64,000 nt of DNA from Saccharothrix espanaensis DSM 44229 (GCF_000328705.1 NC_019673.1:5952001-6016000), one strand, 5' to 3'. Positions 17,588 to 26,371 are shown, numbered from the stretch's first letter. The notes: generated by a model from the letters alone, not told the origin. Translations and numbers: made by a program.

Positions 17588-18193
17588 GTGCACCGGAAGC
17601 CGCTGAGCCATCGCATGCGACCGCGACCGGATCACGCGCCCGTGCTGCCGTCGGACACGCCGGAAGCGCGACGCCGTGCCCGTGGCGAGGGCTTCCGGGC
17701 GAAAGCCGTGGAATGGGCGGCGCTGCTGATCTCCTTGGTGGCACTGGCGGTGAGCCTCGCGGCGTGGACGAGGCCCTACCCAGCCGACCCGCGGAGCCTG
17801 CCCCGCTATGGCGACCCGAAGCAGGCCGTCGTCATCGCCGACGTCGAGCAGGCTCTGGGGTTCTTCACGTTCCTGGACGACGAACGAGAGAGCCGGGTCT
17901 TCCTCAACATCAGCATCCCCACCGAGGTGATGCGCCAACGATTCCGGCCGCACGGCGACGCACAACCAGGGGACGAGCCGTACCGGGACGGCTTCGTCCT
18001 GCCCGACGACCACCTCACCTACGTCCTGTCGATCAACAAGGCAGGCGAGCCGGACCGAAGGGGGATGTACTTCGCGCACGGCGCCTACAACCTGAACGGC
18101 TACTTCGCCAACCGCGGCATCATCGACATCTCCACCGGAGCGGCCACGGTCTCGATCACCCCGCTGACCGATCTGGAAGCCCTCGGCCCGTAG
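17588..18193 (+). CDS. Single-pass membrane-anchored protein of unknown function
   Basis: A roughly 201-residue protein from GTG 17588, or 192 residues from ATG 17615. A basic N-terminus is followed by one hydrophobic helix, WAALLISLVALAVSLAAW (about residues 43-60). About 140 extracytoplasmic residues follow, with regular strand-like segments (VFLNISIPTEV, HLTYVLSINKAG, GIIDISTGAATVSITPL). Codon usage and length support a real gene, but I know no family. It is a single gene followed by a strong hairpin terminator at 18359. Possibly an extracellular sensor or binding domain. Confidence 0.62.
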   Translation: MHRKPLSHRMRPRPDHAPVLPSDTPEARRRARGEGFRAKAVEWAALLISLVALAVSLAAWTRPYPADPRSLPRYGDPKQAVVIADVEQALGFFTFLDDERESRVFLNISIPTEVMRQRFRPHGDAQPGDEPYRDGFVLPDDHLTYVLSINKAGEPDRRGMYFAHGAYNLNGYFANRGIIDISTGAATVSITPLTDLEALGP

Positions 18194-18358
18194 TGCACGA
18201 CGAATCCTCGGACCCACTCACGAACGAATCCTGATCACATCCGGTAGGCCACAGGCCGAGAACCAGTGGTACCGAAGGTCGATTCGACGCCCGACTGACA
18301 GCCGTTCGGATGATCTCGGCAGACGCCTCTGAGATGGCCTCGGAAGTTCTGACGTAAT

Positions 18359-18398
18359 AAAGGGTCGGGTGGCCGCAGGTGCGGCCACCCGACCCTTT
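18359..18398. terminator. Perfect 18-bp bidirectional hairpin terminator
   Basis: AAAGGGTCGGGTGGCCGC at 18359-18376 pairs exactly with 18381-18398 around an AGGT loop. It starts with A-rich and ends with T-rich bases, so it can stop transcription from the plus-strand membrane protein and from the minus-strand secreted protein gene. Confidence 0.88.
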
Positions 18399-18432
18399 CC
18401 CGGCGCACGGAATCGGCGCCGGGGCGGCCTGA

Positions 18433-18840
18433 TCAGAGAATGTCGACCAAGACCTTGGAGACGTCGATGTCGTCGATGATGTCCGCGTCGTTCAGCGCCT
18501 CGACCACGGCGCTCTTGAACACCAGGTTGTCCTCGACCGTCAGGTTGTTCAGGACGTCCTCGATGACCACCTGGACGGCGTTGAGCTGGGCGTTGGTGAG
18601 CACGTCGATGTCGTTGCCGCTCGCGATGTCGCCGATGGTGATGACCGAGTCCGGCAGGTCGATCGGGACCTGGACGGTGGTGTTGATCGTGCAGACGATC
18701 ACGTTGACCAGGCCGGTCGGGTCGGAGTTGATGCAGGAGGCGCTCGGGGTGCCGGTGGCCGAGGCGGAACCTGCGGTACCCAGGGCGGCGAGGGCGGCGA
18801 ACGTGACGGCGGTGGCGGCGGTGGCGATGCGCTTGAGCAA
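18433..18840 (-). CDS. Small secreted protein of unknown function
   Basis: The 135-residue protein has a clear Sec signal peptide (MLKRIATAATAVTFAALAALG, cleavage probably after SASA near residue 28). The mature part is acidic and Asn/Asp-rich (SVITIGDIASGNDIDVLTNA, VEDNLVFKSAVVEALNDADI) and contains two cysteines. The start appears to be TTG 18840, preceded by GGGAG; no ATG or GTG fits before the signal sequence. It resembles the many small Ser/Val-rich exported proteins of actinomycetes, but I recognise no named family. It ends 35 bases before the hairpin terminator. Confidence 0.68.
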   Translation of the reverse strand: MLKRIATAATAVTFAALAALGTAGSASATGTPSASCINSDPTGLVNVIVCTINTTVQVPIDLPDSVITIGDIASGNDIDVLTNAQLNAVQVVIEDVLNNLTVEDNLVFKSAVVEALNDADIIDDIDVSKVLVDIL

Positions 18841-19511
18841 CTCGGGCTCCCGTTTACTCGGTGGGGGTCGATCTGACGGGAGAAATCAATCAGACGTCCA
18901 CCCGGCTCCGGAAGTGCCAGTTTTTCTGAGCGCCGTTCACCTGTCACACAATTGGTCCGACCGCCTGCACGCAGTTGCGCCGACCGCCGCCCGGAACCGC
19001 GCCGTGCCACATGTTCGCGACTCACCATTTCGACAGCGGCCCCGACCAAACTCCACCGCGAGTGTGATTCCGTACCGCCGCCCATCAGCCGGAGATGGGA
19101 TGATCGACCGGAGCCGATGTGGGACTTCGAAGCGCGATGCGGGCCGCCTGTCGATACCGTCTCGACGTCTTGGACCGCCCGGGTGGTCTTTTCCTGCCAA
19201 ACTGCGCCGGAAGGGTGACCCCCCGGACCCACTGGCAAAAAATACAAGGCGATGTGATCGGCGTCACTCCAGCGAACCGTGGCGTACGTTGTTCAAGCGT
19301 CTGCCAGACGCGCCCCCCTCGCGCGCGCCGCCCTCACCCACACGAGCGAACAGCGATGGCGGCGACAGTCGATCTCGTGTCCTCTGTGGAGTGACTTTCG
19401 GCGGGAATCAGTTTCTGTGGCCCCATATCGGCTATCCCAGACACGTGTACGTGACGACCGCACATCCGGTCTGAACGCCGGTGACGCCCCCAGCCCCCCA
19501 GGAGGTGGGCC
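18841..19511. other. Long intergenic region, no gene supported
   Basis: No frame has convincing coding character. The secreted protein's promoter should lie at its left end. Around 19230-19265 there is a locally AT-rich tract (GGCAAAAAATACAAGG, then GTGATCGGCGTCAC) that could be a promoter for the plus-strand gene at 19512. No RNA gene recognised. Confidence 0.35.
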
Positions 19512-19724
19512 ATGACCTCGACACCCTGTCCGCCCACCGGGGCGTTCGTGGTCTACCTCAATCCAGACCTGCTCGATCCCGCCCCCTTCGTGTGTGGTGC
19601 GGTCATCGGCGACTCGATCGTGGATCCGGAGACGCGCCGTCCATGGGTACCGGTGCTGGGCACGGGCCACCTGGCGCTGGTGGACACCGCCGACATCGTC
19701 GAGTCGACACCTCGCCGCCCGTGA
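19512..19724 (+). CDS. Short hypothetical protein with strong ribosome site
   Basis: A 70-residue protein from ATG 19512, with a near-ideal AGGAGGTGG site about 6 bases upstream, which is the main reason to accept it. The sequence (GAFVVYLNPDLLDPAPFVCG, then VIGDSIVDPETRRPWVPVLG) has no motif I recognise and no membrane segment. It ends inside or beside the antisense histidine-kinase remnant, so it may be the intact start of a gene whose end was lost by rearrangement. Confidence 0.45.
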   Translation: MTSTPCPPTGAFVVYLNPDLLDPAPFVCGAVIGDSIVDPETRRPWVPVLGTGHLALVDTADIVESTPRRP

Positions 19725-19734
19725 AGCGTCGTGG

Positions 19735-20150
19735 TCGGCGTTCGACACCGGCCGGTCGCCGCTGTTGCGCGGCCACGAGGACGAAAAACTTCTCCGCATG
19801 CTGCGGTTCGACCCCGATTCCGTTGTCGCGACGGACAACACCCACCTGTCGCCCTCGCCCGCTTCGGCGTGGATCCGCACGTGGGGTGGCGGCACCCCCG
19901 GAACTTGACGGCGTTGCCGACGACGACGTCGCCGTAGCGTTTCCGCAGCACTTGGCAGAAGCTCGCGATCTTGCGAAGCGGGCTCTTGGAGTTCATGCGA
20001 GGCGACCTGGGCGAACTGCTCCAGTTCGGCATTGGAGCGGCGCAGGTCCTCGGTCGCGGTGTCGAGCGCGGAGTTGTGTTCGCGCGTTTGGTCGAGCCGG
20101 CCGACGATGCGCTCACGCAGGACATCGACGTCGCCGCTGCTCGGCGGCCG
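19735..20150 (-). pseudogene. Sensor histidine kinase remnant, frameshifted and deleted
   Basis: On the minus strand the pieces of one histidine kinase appear in successive frames. Near 20120-19985 the dimerisation helix reads DLRRSNAELEQFAQVASHEL. One extra base in GAGCCCGCTTCGC then shifts the frame to PLRKIASFCQVLRKRYGD (near 19960). An N box, VVGNAVKFRG, follows much too soon, implying a deletion. Another frame gives PPHVRIHAEAGEGDRWVLSV and a third gives the G1 box RDNGIGVEPQHAEKFFV near 19800. The conserved motifs are recognisable, so decay is fairly recent. It cannot make a working kinase. Confidence 0.82.
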
Positions 20151-20242
20151 GCGGGGTCCTTCTGCGCAAAGGGTTCCGGCGTTTAGTGGGACTCCGCTGC
20201 GGGGACCCGCGTGCCATCACGACGTGCACCCTGGGGAGATGG

Positions 20243-20854
20243 ATGGACGACGAGGTTCGGCGCGCTCATGACGAGGTGGTCAACCTGGTCGCCCTGCGCC
20301 CGGTGGCCGTGGCGGACAGGCGGTCGTTGCCCCGACGGTTCTTGTGGCGTGACGTCTGGTTGGCGCTGACATCGAGTTCGCTGAACCTGCTCGCCGCGGC
20401 GACGGTGGTCGCGGTCGGGGCGGACGGGTGGCTCACCTCCGCCGCCGGCAGCGCGTTGGCGAGCGCCGCAGCGAGCTCGATCGTCTCCGGCTTACACGAA
20501 GTGCACCAGCGGACCCGCCACGCCGGCCGGCTGCTCGAACACGGCCCCGACGCGGCCGACACCCTCGCCGCCTTGCAAGCCGACCGACCCGGGCCGCACT
20601 GGACCTTGGCCCTGCGGGTGGTGTTCGACCTGCTTCTCCTCGCGCTGCCCGCGATGGCGCTGTCCCAGACGTGGCACGAAGGCGCTTCCACGTGGACCAT
20701 CACCGCAGGCGTGCTGACCGCACGGCTCGTCGCCGCCACGATGGAGCACCTGTACCTCCGGCGCAACCACCGGTGGCGACAGGACTTCATCCATCGCGAA
20801 GGCATCCCGCTACCGGCCCTGCCGGACCGCTGGCGCGTGCTCGTGACCCCATGA
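20243..20854 (+). CDS. Multi-pass membrane protein of unknown function
   Basis: A 203-residue protein from ATG 20243, with GGGGAG 8 bases upstream. It has about four hydrophobic helices: LALTSSSLNLLAAATVVAVG, a weaker SALASAAASSIVSGL, RVVFDLLLLALPAMALS and ITAGVLTARLVAATM. An acidic N-terminus (MDDEVRRAHDEVVNLVAL) precedes them. I know no family. The upstream reading frame is continuous but belongs to the kinase graveyard. It is a lone gene between pseudogenes and may be part of the same former mobile or accessory region. Confidence 0.6.
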   Translation: MDDEVRRAHDEVVNLVALRPVAVADRRSLPRRFLWRDVWLALTSSSLNLLAAATVVAVGADGWLTSAAGSALASAAASSIVSGLHEVHQRTRHAGRLLEHGPDAADTLAALQADRPGPHWTLALRVVFDLLLLALPAMALSQTWHEGASTWTITAGVLTARLVAATMEHLYLRRNHRWRQDFIHREGIPLPALPDRWRVLVTP

Positions 20855-21069
20855 ACGACCACCAGCAGACCAGCCAAGCAGCACGCCGATCATCGAGGTC
20901 GTAGCCCGTCGTGGCTGCCTCGCGGTCGCCGGGTCCCCTCGCACGCGCGGTCCGGCGGCCTTGGCTTTACACCAGAGCGCAAACTGCGGCCGGAACACCG
21001 TCGGGGTCCGACAGGAGTGGCATCCTGTGCGAATAGTCGCTTTGGCGGATCCGCCGAGCGGGGGTTGTC

Positions 21070-21320
21070 ATGACGTCGTGGCACCACCGACTGTCCGGTC
21101 AACCAGTGGACGTGTACCTCGGAGCCGACGACAACCAGCAGTGGCGGTTGCTGTCGGCGCGCGGCAGCATCGCATCCAGAACGTCAAGCACGAGTACTGC
21201 ATGGACGTGCCGGATCACGACGGCGTCCCGGCGGGCACCCCGATCAGCGAGTACCACTGCAACACCGGTGACACCGACAACCAGGTGTTCGTCCGGCCGA
21301 GACTGCGGAGGCGAGCGCCA
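21070..21320 (+). pseudogene. Ricin-type beta-trefoil lectin fragment
   Basis: The frame from 21070 gives SGQPVDVYLGADDNQQWRL, and a second frame continues with HRIQNVKHEYCMDVPDHDG, then HCNTGDTDNQVF. Together these make one ricin-B/carbohydrate-binding repeat: the C-x-D-V-P strand followed by a Q/N-x-F/W end. The break between frames and the lack of a signal peptide or further repeats show that only a piece of the gene remains. The original was probably a secreted lectin or glycosidase. Confidence 0.6.
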
Positions 21321-21384
21321 CGAGGGGGTCCGGCCGCCGCCTCGTCGGCCACCACTCGCACCTGCGCCGCCACACCGGTTCGCT

Positions 21385-21570
21385 GTCCGGCCCGGACTGG
21401 TCGCGATCACCGTGATCGTCGTGGCGTTCCGGCAGGCGCACTGCCCACCGGAGCTGCTGGGACGGGTCAGCGCGAGCGCGCAGTTCCTGAACTACGGGGT
21501 GATCCCGGTGGGCACGGTGATCGCGGGCGTGCTCGCGGACTCCGGCCGGCTGGGTGGTGGTCGCGGTGAA
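21385..21570 (+). pseudogene. MFS transporter C-terminal fragment
   Basis: The stretch encodes VAITVIVVAFRQAHCPPELL, then GRVSASAQFLNYGVIPVGTV and AGVLADS. This is a typical cytoplasmic loop and next helix of DHA-type major facilitator exporters. No start or remaining helices are present on either side, so it is an isolated shard fused by rearrangement to the lectin fragment. Confidence 0.6.
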
Positions 21571-21960
21571 CCTGTTGGCGCGCTACGCCGACGTCGACGG
21601 GAAGGTGCGGTTCTTCGCCGACGACCGCCGGGTGCCGCTGGACGGGGTGGCGGATGAGCGGGCCGGATCGAGCGCATCCCCTACGAGTTTGTGCGTGGTG
21701 GTGAGCGACCCGGAGGATGACCTTCCCGGCGACTTCGACACCGCCCGCGAGGTGCACCACGCCGCGCTGCACAAACCCGTCGACGTCACCGCGTTCGTCG
21801 CCGACTTGGAGCAGCGATCGACAAGGACACGCTGCGCCACCGACTGCTGCCTGTGTCAGTTCGCGATCGCGACCCTGTCGACGCCACGTTCGCCGCGCGC
21901 GGGCTGGCGTACATCGACACCCGCGGCGTGAGCGTGGCGGGGTCCGCGTTCGGGGGTAGT
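21571..21960 (+). pseudogene. Unidentified gene fragments in several frames
   Basis: Coding-like text appears in successive frames: LLARYADVDGKVRFFADDRR near 21575, RIERIPYEFVRGGE near 21665, DTAREVHHAALHKPVDVTAF near 21740 and DPVDATFAARGLAYIDTRG near 21875. The pieces look like parts of one or two soluble proteins broken by frameshifts. I cannot name the family. No start site or complete frame exists. Confidence 0.4.
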
Positions 21961-22049
21961 TCTCGTCGTCGGACCTCCAGCCATGGTCCGCGCCCCGGGG
22001 CCTGTGGTCGGCAAGTCTCCTCTGAGGTCATCGCGCCTGCACAACGCGA

Positions 22050-22080
22050 GGGGCCCCGGCGCAGTTCGCGCCGGGGCCCC
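22050..22080. terminator. GC-rich perfect hairpin
   Basis: GGGGCCCCGGCGC at 22050-22062 pairs exactly with 22068-22080 around the loop AGTTC. A short G/T-rich tail follows. It sits just after the fragment block and probably once ended that transcript. Confidence 0.7.
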
Positions 22081-22815
22081 GGGGTTGTTGGATTCCACTT
22101 CCACCTAGCCGGCCGTGAGACCGGCTTCCTCCGTCCGCACCACCCGCACTACAAGCGGGCGCTGCGGGGATCGCGTGTGCGTGACCGAAGACCACCTCTC
22201 GATCAGGTGGAACCTCGGTACCCGTCCGGCAGAGTTCAGCCGAAACCGGGCGATCCGATGGTGTGCAACCCTTCCCTTCTCCTCTGATCACTGCGACTTG
22301 CGTTCTCACGTGAACGGTCGGCACCGGTCCTGATGCACATGCCGGAATCACCTCGCCGACCATCCCCGGCCACCTGACTAGAGCCCCGTCCACTGATCGG
22401 CTCTGACAGACCTGACCGCACTGCACTTGCGGTACTGCACTTGCGTTATCACACTGCCGATAGCAACTGCTTCACGAACCGAATTGCTTCACCACTTCGT
22501 CCGGCCGCCGGCACCGGGATCACTCCTCCGGTCTGTCGCCGATCGACCCCTGGTCCACTGCCGAGGAGCCCCGTTCACCGATTGGCCCCAGCACGTCCGA
22601 CCGTCTTGCCATCGATCCCACGGGCAGTTCGTCATCTCCCGTGTCACTGCTCTTCTCTGTCAACGAGGAGAACACTACACACGCGGGCACCCGAATGTCT
22701 ACTCCGACCGACACAGATTTACTCAACCAGGTGACGAAGGCTCTCTCACCTGCGGCGATGGCACCATCGGGCCGCAGAATGGGCAGATCCCCATCCACGA
22801 CACCGAACCTGACCG
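22081..22815. other. Low-GC-skew region without supported gene; short direct repeats
   Basis: Codon-position bias is weak here and base composition is less GC-rich than around it. ACTGCACTTGCG occurs twice 14 bases apart (22420-22431 and 22434-22445), and a near match, ACTGCGACTTGCGTT, lies at about 22289. These could be protein-binding repeats. The short open frame 22641-22880 (79 residues) has no ribosome site or recognised motif and I do not call it. Confidence 0.35.
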
Positions 22816-23133
22816 GTGGTCGCCCGTTGCCGTGGGCGATCCGCGGCCGGGCGGGCGCGGCACTGGATGATCCACGGTGAATCGGCCGGCGTCCTGCTCG
22901 TGGTGACCGAGCTGGTCGCCAACGCCGTCGACCCACGGGCGGCACCCCCGCCGGAGCCGGCTGCGGCGATCAGGGATCCGGTCTCGCGTCCGCGTCGAGG
23001 TCGACGGGACCTCGGCTCGCCGGCAGATCGGAACGTCACCGGCCGGATCGATACCGCGGCCGGGCCTGGTCATCATTGCCGGCCTGTGCGCCCGTTCGAC
23101 CGCCGTGAATTCGTCGTGGAGGTAACTGTGTGA
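22816..23133 (+). pseudogene. HATPase (anti-sigma factor type) remnant
   Basis: One frame reads SAAGRARHWMI, then LLVVTELVANAVDP, the N box of RsbW-like kinases. The following conserved strand RVRVEVDGTS lies in another frame at about 22985, and a G2-like GLVIIAGLCARS in a further frame near 23068. Homology in three frames with no clean start shows a decayed gene. It lies 58 bases upstream of the intact CorA gene. Confidence 0.65.
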
Positions 23134-23190
23134 TCGCCTGTTCCAGCGATCCACCGTGGCCGGGCCCACCGCTGCGGCAGAATCGCGCGA

Positions 23191-24243
23191 ATGGCGAAAC
23201 TCGGAGCCGACAGCACGCTCGGCCCCGTCGTGGGCCGGTCCCACGACTCCGTCGTGGCCTGCGGGGTCTACGTCGACGGTGTCCGGCTGCCGGGCCAGTG
23301 GTCGGCTGCCGACGCGGTCGCCGAAGTCCGCGACCGGGGCGAGGGGTTCGTCTGGATCGGCCTGTACGAGCCCGCCGACGAGCAGATCCGGGACGTGGCC
23401 GAGGCGTTCGGACTGCACGAGCCGGCCGTGAAGGACGCTGTGTGCGCCCATCAACGGCCGAAGCTGAAGCACTACGGCGACAACCTGTTCATGGTGTTCA
23501 AGACGTTGGGCTATGTGGAGAACGAGTCCCCGACGACCGCCAACGAGATCGTGGAGTCCGGCGAGATCATGCTGTTCCTCGGCGCCGACTACGTTGTCAC
23601 CGTCCGTCATGGACGGCACGCGGGGTTGCGCGACGTGCGGCAACAGCTGGAGGCGATCCCCGACCGGCTGGCCGCCGGACCGGCGGTGGTGCTGCACGAC
23701 ATCGCGGACCGGGTGGTCGACGGCTACCTGGAGGTCGTGGAGGCGTTCCAGGGCGACATCGACCTGGTGGAGGCCGCGGTGTTCGCACCGCGCAGCGTGC
23801 TCGGTGTCGAGCAGATGTACCTCGTCAAGCGGGAACTCGTGGAACTGGGTCGGGCCGTCATGCCGTTGGCCGGGCCGCTTCGGCGGCTCAGCGACGGCAC
23901 GTGCGGATCGCTGGTGCCCGACTCGGTGCGCTCCTACTTCCGCGACGTGGACGACCACCTGACCTCCGTCGCCGAGCGGGTCGCCGCCTTCGACCACCAG
24001 CTCTCCAGCCTGGTCGACGCCGCCATGGCGAAGGTGTTGCTGCAGCAGAACAACGACATGCGCAAGATCTCCGCCTGGGTCGCGATCATCGCCGTGCCCA
24101 CCATGGTCGTCGGCGTCTACGGCATGAACTTCGACCACATGCCCGAACTGCGGTGGAAGTACGGCTATCCGTTGGTGCTGTCATTGACCTTCATCGCATG
24201 CCTGACCGTGTACCGGCTGTTCAAGCGCAACCGGTGGCTGTGA
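23191..24243 (+). CDS. corA: CorA-family magnesium/cobalt transporter
   Basis: The 350-residue protein has the CorA layout: a soluble N-terminal domain with alternating strands and helices (GFVWIGLYEPADEQIRDVAE, then KLKHYGDNLFMVFKTL), long helices to about residue 285, and two C-terminal membrane helices. The signature YGMNF follows the first membrane helix (AWVAIIAVPTMVVGVYGMNF), and the tail ends basic (KRNRWL). CorA pentamers import Mg2+ across the cytoplasmic membrane. ATG 23191 fits the family N-terminus. The upstream neighbour is only a pseudogene, so it is probably monocistronic. Confidence 0.95.
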   Translation: MAKLGADSTLGPVVGRSHDSVVACGVYVDGVRLPGQWSAADAVAEVRDRGEGFVWIGLYEPADEQIRDVAEAFGLHEPAVKDAVCAHQRPKLKHYGDNLFMVFKTLGYVENESPTTANEIVESGEIMLFLGADYVVTVRHGRHAGLRDVRQQLEAIPDRLAAGPAVVLHDIADRVVDGYLEVVEAFQGDIDLVEAAVFAPRSVLGVEQMYLVKRELVELGRAVMPLAGPLRRLSDGTCGSLVPDSVRSYFRDVDDHLTSVAERVAAFDHQLSSLVDAAMAKVLLQQNNDMRKISAWVAIIAVPTMVVGVYGMNFDHMPELRWKYGYPLVLSLTFIACLTVYRLFKRNRWL

Positions 24244-24503
24244 CCCACGGCGGCAGCCGCTTTGCCAGCTACACCGAGGTGCTGCCCGCAGGGCGTCGCC
24301 ATCGTGTCGCATGGCCTGGCCCGCTACCGGGCCGGAGCCCTTCTTCGCAGCCCGCCTCCCCAGATTTCGCAGTGTGCCGTCGAACCCACGGTCGCGCCAC
24401 CACGCGACAACGCCGTGAGCTGACGGGTTGCCGATGCGTGATCTCCGGACTCCGGCGGGGCGAGAGGTGACGGTCTCGGGTGAACAGTGGCGGAAGTGCG
24501 GGA

Positions 24504-25694
24504 TCAGCCCTCGGCGGGGGCCTGATCCCGTCCCCTCCAGTCCAGGCACAACACCATCGCGTCGTCCTCCGGGCCCGAGGCGTGGCGGTGCCCGGCCAGT
24601 TCCTGGAGGATCGCGCGGGGTACCTGGGCGGCGGGCAGCAGGCGGGTGGCGTTGATGGCGCGCGCCAGCGCCCGCTCGCCGTAGCGCTCGCCGCCGGCGG
24701 AGGCGACGTCGTACACGCCGTCGCTGACGAAGATGAGGCGGTCGCGGGGCACTACACGGAACCTCTCGGCGGTGTAGGGGGTGCCGTCGAACATGCCCAG
24801 CGGCATCTGGGCGTCGAAGTCGACGGGTTCGGCGGTGCCGTCGCGCAGCAGCCACATCCTCGGCGAGCCGGCGTCGACGACTTCGACGTCGCCCGTGGTC
24901 AGGTCGAATTCCAGCAGCAGCACCGAAACGTGCAACCGGCCCTCGTACTGGCCGTAGACGGCCTGGTCGGCGAGCGCGGCCTGGTCCGCCAGGGGCGTTC
25001 CGGCTCGTCTCGCGTTGCGCAGCGCGTTGACGGCCAGGTTGGTCAGCAACGCCGCGTCGATGCCCTCGCCCATCCCGTTGGTCACCGTGAGCGTCAGCCG
25101 GTCAGCGGAGGTGGACCAGTCGAAGTTGTCGCCGTAGATGGCGTAGGCGGGTTCGAGTTGGGCGCCGATGCTGTACTCGGCGCGGGCACAGGCGCGGCCG
25201 GGCAGCAGCTGCCACTGCATCTCGGCGGCCAAGGTCAACCGGTTGGCCCGCCGGGCCTGGAGGTAGAGGTCGGTGTCGCGCTCGGCGACCATGATCTCGT
25301 GCGCGAGCACTTCGGCGATCTGCGCGAGCGCGTCCAGGACCACGTCGTCGGGCGCTTGGGGCAATCCCACGGAGAGCACGCCGAGGCGGTCGCCCCGGAC
25401 GGTGACCGGCAGGTGGACGACGACACCGGACGACACCCGCTCGACGCGCGGCTGCTGCGCCCCGAACGACTTGCCCGGCTCGCTGGTGCCGACGGGCACC
25501 GGGCGGGCGGTGTAGGGCAGGACGGAGACGGGCTGCAACATGGTCACCGCGTAGTCCGCCATCAGCAGGTCCACGTCGGTCGCCCCGAAGCGGCGGGCGA
25601 GCTCGGCCCGGGTGACGTCGAGCAGCGCGTGCGGGGCGGCGTTGCGGAGCTGACGCTCGACTTCGAGGTATCTGCCGTCGGCTGGCGCGGTCAT
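24504..25694 (-). CDS. GAF-SpoIIE serine phosphatase (RsbU-like)
   Basis: The 396-residue protein has an N-terminal GAF-like sensor domain (about 10-150: VVVHLPVTVRGDRLGVLSVG) and a C-terminal PP2C/SpoIIE domain (about 155-385: EMQWQLLPG, IYGDNFDW, VTNGMGEGIDAALL, RLIFVSDGVYD, EDDAMVLCLDW). Such phosphatases reactivate STAS antagonists in sigma-factor partner switching. The metal-site motif usually DVxGHG reads TNGMGEG, with Asn for Asp, so activity may be altered. It is divergent from a MarR gene. The STAS protein at 16711 is a possible substrate. Confidence 0.87.
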   Translation of the reverse strand: MTAPADGRYLEVERQLRNAAPHALLDVTRAELARRFGATDVDLLMADYAVTMLQPVSVLPYTARPVPVGTSEPGKSFGAQQPRVERVSSGVVVHLPVTVRGDRLGVLSVGLPQAPDDVVLDALAQIAEVLAHEIMVAERDTDLYLQARRANRLTLAAEMQWQLLPGRACARAEYSIGAQLEPAYAIYGDNFDWSTSADRLTLTVTNGMGEGIDAALLTNLAVNALRNARRAGTPLADQAALADQAVYGQYEGRLHVSVLLLEFDLTTGDVEVVDAGSPRMWLLRDGTAEPVDFDAQMPLGMFDGTPYTAERFRVVPRDRLIFVSDGVYDVASAGGERYGERALARAINATRLLPAAQVPRAILQELAGHRHASGPEDDAMVLCLDWRGRDQAPAEG

Positions 25695-25783
25695 GTGTGC
25701 CCGATTTCTTCCGGTGGCCGCCGCACCGTGGTGACGGACGAGCGCAGGCTGACAGGAGGCGGCGAGGATGCGATGGTGGACAG

Positions 25784-26269
25784 GTGAACCGGTTCCGCGC
25801 CCACTCCGACCCCGATGACGCGCTCGATGTTCTCACCGAGGTCGTCGAACGCATCGAGGTGATGTGGGAACGGAGTCGTGGAGCCTCGCCGGCTCCCCTG
25901 TCGGCGTCGCAGTTGCGCGCGATGTTCGTGCTGGAACGCTTCCCGCAGATGAACCTGCGCGCTCTCACCGAGCAGCTCGACTCGACGCCGCCGTCGGTCA
26001 GCCGGTTGTGCGACCGGCTGGAGGCGGTGGGGTTCCTGGACCGGTCGCTCAGCCCCAACTCCCGGCGGGAGGTCGAGCTGCGGTTGAGCGAAAGGGGCCG
26101 GACGTACCTGTCCGACCTGCGAAGTCGCCGTCGCGAGCACGTCCGCGGGTTGATCGAGGCGATGCCCGCGTCGGCGCGGACGGCGCTGGTGGAGGGCCTG
26201 CTCGCACTCCGCGACACCGCCGTCGTGCCGGACGCGCCGCGCCAGGAACCCGGTACGCAGTCGGCGTAG
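25784..26269 (+). CDS. MarR-family transcriptional regulator
   Basis: The roughly 161-residue winged-helix protein is of MarR type: LSASQLRAMFVLERFPQMNL, then ALTEQLDSTPPSVSRLCDRL (recognition helix), and a wing with LSPNSRREVELRLSERG. The GTG at 25784 fits, with GGTGGA just upstream; the frame before it is unrelated. It is divergent from the SpoIIE phosphatase gene by 89 bases. A palindrome at 26339-26371, just downstream and before the HATPase gene, has the typical MarR operator form. It may therefore control the HATPase gene and perhaps the phosphatase. Confidence 0.88.
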   Translation: MNRFRAHSDPDDALDVLTEVVERIEVMWERSRGASPAPLSASQLRAMFVLERFPQMNLRALTEQLDSTPPSVSRLCDRLEAVGFLDRSLSPNSRREVELRLSERGRTYLSDLRSRRREHVRGLIEAMPASARTALVEGLLALRDTAVVPDAPRQEPGTQSA

Positions 26270-26338
26270 CCTCTGCCGAAACATGATCGCCTTCCGACTG
26301 CATCGCACGCGGACGCTCGCCCACAGGGTCGCTACTCC

Positions 26339-26371
26339 TGCTAACGTTTGTCGAGAGACAATAGTTTAGCA
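26339..26371. promoter_or_regulatory. Candidate MarR operator/promoter palindrome
   Basis: TTGTC-GAGA-GACAA (26348-26361) is an exact inverted repeat, flanked symmetrically by TGCTAA on the left and TTAGCA on the right. The double palindrome is AT-rich in a GC-rich setting and lies 17 bases before the HATPase frame. MarR proteins bind sites of this length and symmetry. The overlapping AATAGTTT could be a -10 element. Confidence 0.6.

Noticed and set aside
22641..22880. 79-residue small gene
   Set aside because: No ribosome site, weak codon bias, and the downstream half overlaps the HATPase remnant in another frame.
22723..24138. A 471-codon open frame opposite CorA
   Set aside because: Composition is that of an antisense shadow (His/Val/Asp-rich) and CorA on the other strand is unmistakable.
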